A stretch of 64,000 nt of DNA from Embiotoca jacksoni (lineage: Eukaryota; Chordata; Actinopteri; Embiotocidae): positions 1,561,001 to 1,625,000 of the forward strand of contig JAKOON010000011.1 in NCBI GenBank assembly GCA_022577435.1. The letters are read 5' to 3'. The translations under genes were made by a program, and so were the position numbers. Below are positions 36,799 to 64,000 of this stretch, piece by piece (positions within the stretch are counted from its first letter, which is position 1; each line of letters begins with the position of its first letter). The notes beneath the pieces were generated by a model. That model ran no database searches and was not told the DNA's origin. It was given only the letters and a program-made list of their open reading frames with translations.

Positions 36799-36803
<5 letters not shown>

Positions 36804-36866
<63 letters not shown>
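36804..36866 (+). repeat. (CA)n microsatellite, about 31 units
   Basis: An uninterrupted CA run downstream of npr2. The threonine-histidine open frames over it are artefacts. Confidence 0.97.
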
Positions 36867-36868
<2 letters not shown>

Positions 36869-37145
36869 GCCTATCCCCCCCATTCCAAAACTGATAATGA
36901 GCATCTAATGAGCGGTGATGTCATCACAACAAAAGAGCCACATACAGGCTGCTTGCTACCAACTGTATTTCCTCCGCATCTCCTCTCATCTGTCCACAAC
37001 TGCTCTCAGTTAATTAGGCTGCAGATGCATCAGGCTGTTTTTCTGAGGCACACTTGTTGTATTTTAGACATTAATAATATAATATTCCTGGTTTTAAATG
37101 GATAAGTCTAATACGTGGCGGATAAATCTGTCAAACTGTCATGAC

Positions 37146-37146
<1 letters not shown>

Positions 37147-37201
<55 letters not shown>
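37147..37201 (+). repeat. (TG)n microsatellite, about 27 units
   Basis: An uninterrupted TG run 280 bases after the (CA)n run and complementary to it. A run of G-tracts follows directly. Confidence 0.97.
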
Positions 37202-37202
<1 letters not shown>

Positions 37203-37242
37203 AGGGGGGGATGTGTGGGAAGGGGAGAGGGGGGGGGGGGTA
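37200..37242 (+). other. G-tract cluster with quadruplex potential
   Basis: At least four G-runs of three or more (the longest about 12) lie in 43 bases on the plus strand, the template strand of npr2, just past its likely poly(A) site. Confidence 0.6.
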
Positions 37243-37285
37243 AATGCTGCCGGTCCATAAATGAAAAAAAGAGTGTTTTACTCCG

Positions 37286-37291
37286 TTTATT
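37286..37291 (-). terminator. npr2: Possible poly(A) signal AATAAA of npr2
   Basis: This is the first AATAAA I find on the minus strand after the npr2 stop, giving a 3' untranslated region of about 490 bases. The downstream flank is C-rich and then CA-rich in transcript sense, so the match is by position only. Confidence 0.4.
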
Positions 37292-37775
37292 GAACAAAAT
37301 ATTTTACAGTATCTTAGATATACATATATACATATTATCTTGTACTGTGTAACATGGTGATGAACCCCTGCAGTGACATCGATTTCAACGCTGTGTCTCC
37401 AAACTTCAATGGATGTTTCAAGGAAATAGTAATACACCATTGACTTCCAAACACATTATACAAATCTTAATATAGAAAGCACAAAAAATAAGAATTTATC
37501 AGTGAAAAGTACCCACTCTTAGGACAGAGATTCTTCATACAAAACAACTTTTATATATTTTTTTACTTTTTTTTTTTTTTTTCTTTTACTGTTACAGTTT
37601 GCAGGTAATAAATATACCTGGAATTCCCTCCATTTGTGTTGTATGGTGTTGTTCACCCTTCCTCTGCAGGCAAATCACCATTAAGGACTTATTCTAGAAC
37701 AAATAAAGTAGTGACTCGGCCACTGGAGCTCCTGCTGGCGTCTCCGCTGCTGCTGCCACATTATCAGCAGGCCTC

Positions 37776-63628
<25,853 letters not shown>

Positions 63629-64000
63629 CTGAAAATAAGCACACAAACACACTGCAACTGTGAGTGTAACTCTTTCCAAACATCACATTCCCAAACCCCA
63701 TGGAAACAGAGGACGGGGGAGAGAACTGACGTTTCATTTATATACAAAGTTTGGAGAATAACGCTGCCAGCAGTTCATCAAAATAGTCTATTTGCAGTCG
63801 ACTAGCTGGCACTGTGTCGTTCTCTACGAGTTGAGATGCATTCCTGCTCAGGGCACCCAGTTGCAACATGTGCATGTGCATAAATTGCCCCTTGGAGGTT
63901 ATGAATGAGCCAGTGTGCTGAGGGTGATGAAAAAAAATGTTGAGGTGTTGAGTGGATGTACGAGCAGGAATATCAGACTGGAACGAGCAGTCCGAATGTG

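Larger units (their letters stand above)
33720..37285. other. Space between the converging spag8 and npr2 genes
   Basis: It holds the tandem repeat at 34,421, the fish repeat at 34,775-35,020 and the (CA)n and (TG)n runs. Open frames at 34,158 (83 residues, hydrophobic then Ser-rich, from a TCC/TCATC repeat) and 35,277 (141 residues, overlapped by one on the other strand) look like chance. Confidence 0.45.

Noticed and set aside
36647..37440. Several open frames over the CA and TG runs
   Set aside because: They are Thr-His or Val-Cys dipeptide runs created by the microsatellites.
63629..64000. Search for the next upstream npr2 exon
   Set aside because: No minus-strand frame with the expected kinase-homology text (ATP-lobe residues) was found; that exon probably lies beyond the window.

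Overview
The window is nuclear DNA from a bony (teleost) fish. The evidence is an intronless preprohormone whose mature peptide is the fish melanin-concentrating hormone, split genes with GT-AG introns, and many interspersed repeats of kinds common in spiny-rayed fish. It is AT-rich and gene-poor. There are no operons, no CRISPR arrays and no prokaryotic genes, so most open frames are chance or repeat-derived.

Layout. Positions 1-17,255 hold no gene I can recognise, only repeats, relics and a few candidate conserved non-coding blocks. A single-exon melanin-concentrating hormone gene (pmch, minus strand) lies at 17,379-17,771 with a TATA box and a poly(A) signal. Positions 17,900-28,900 are again gene-empty and repeat-rich. 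A six-exon plus-strand gene at 29,120-33,615 encodes a 183-residue protein that I read as spag8, a sperm/ciliary axoneme protein. A near-consensus RFX X-box lies 158 bases before its ATG. From 37,776 to 63,628 on the minus strand are the last 12 coding exons of a membrane guanylate cyclase, npr2 (natriuretic peptide receptor B). They encode 476 residues: part of the kinase-homology domain, the dimerisation linker and the whole cyclase domain. The extracellular domain, membrane segment and start of the kinase-homology domain lie beyond the right edge. All exon phases join without a break.

spag8 and npr2 converge tail to tail, as SPAG8 and NPR2 do in mammals, which supports both names. The npr2 introns have collected repeats: a nearly complete Tc1-like transposon (61,773-63,398) with one 2-base deletion in its transposase, several mariner relics, and several copies of a short non-autonomous element. 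One of those copies sits inside a mariner relic.

The three genes do not form a pathway. pmch makes a secreted pituitary/brain peptide, spag8 is a structural protein of motile cilia and sperm, and npr2 is the C-type natriuretic peptide receptor that makes cGMP. I found no new biological system. The points most worth checking are the X-box upstream of spag8, the intronless pmch beside the spag8-npr2 pair, the hydrophobic C-terminus of npr2, the non-autonomous repeat family, and several non-coding blocks that look conserved.
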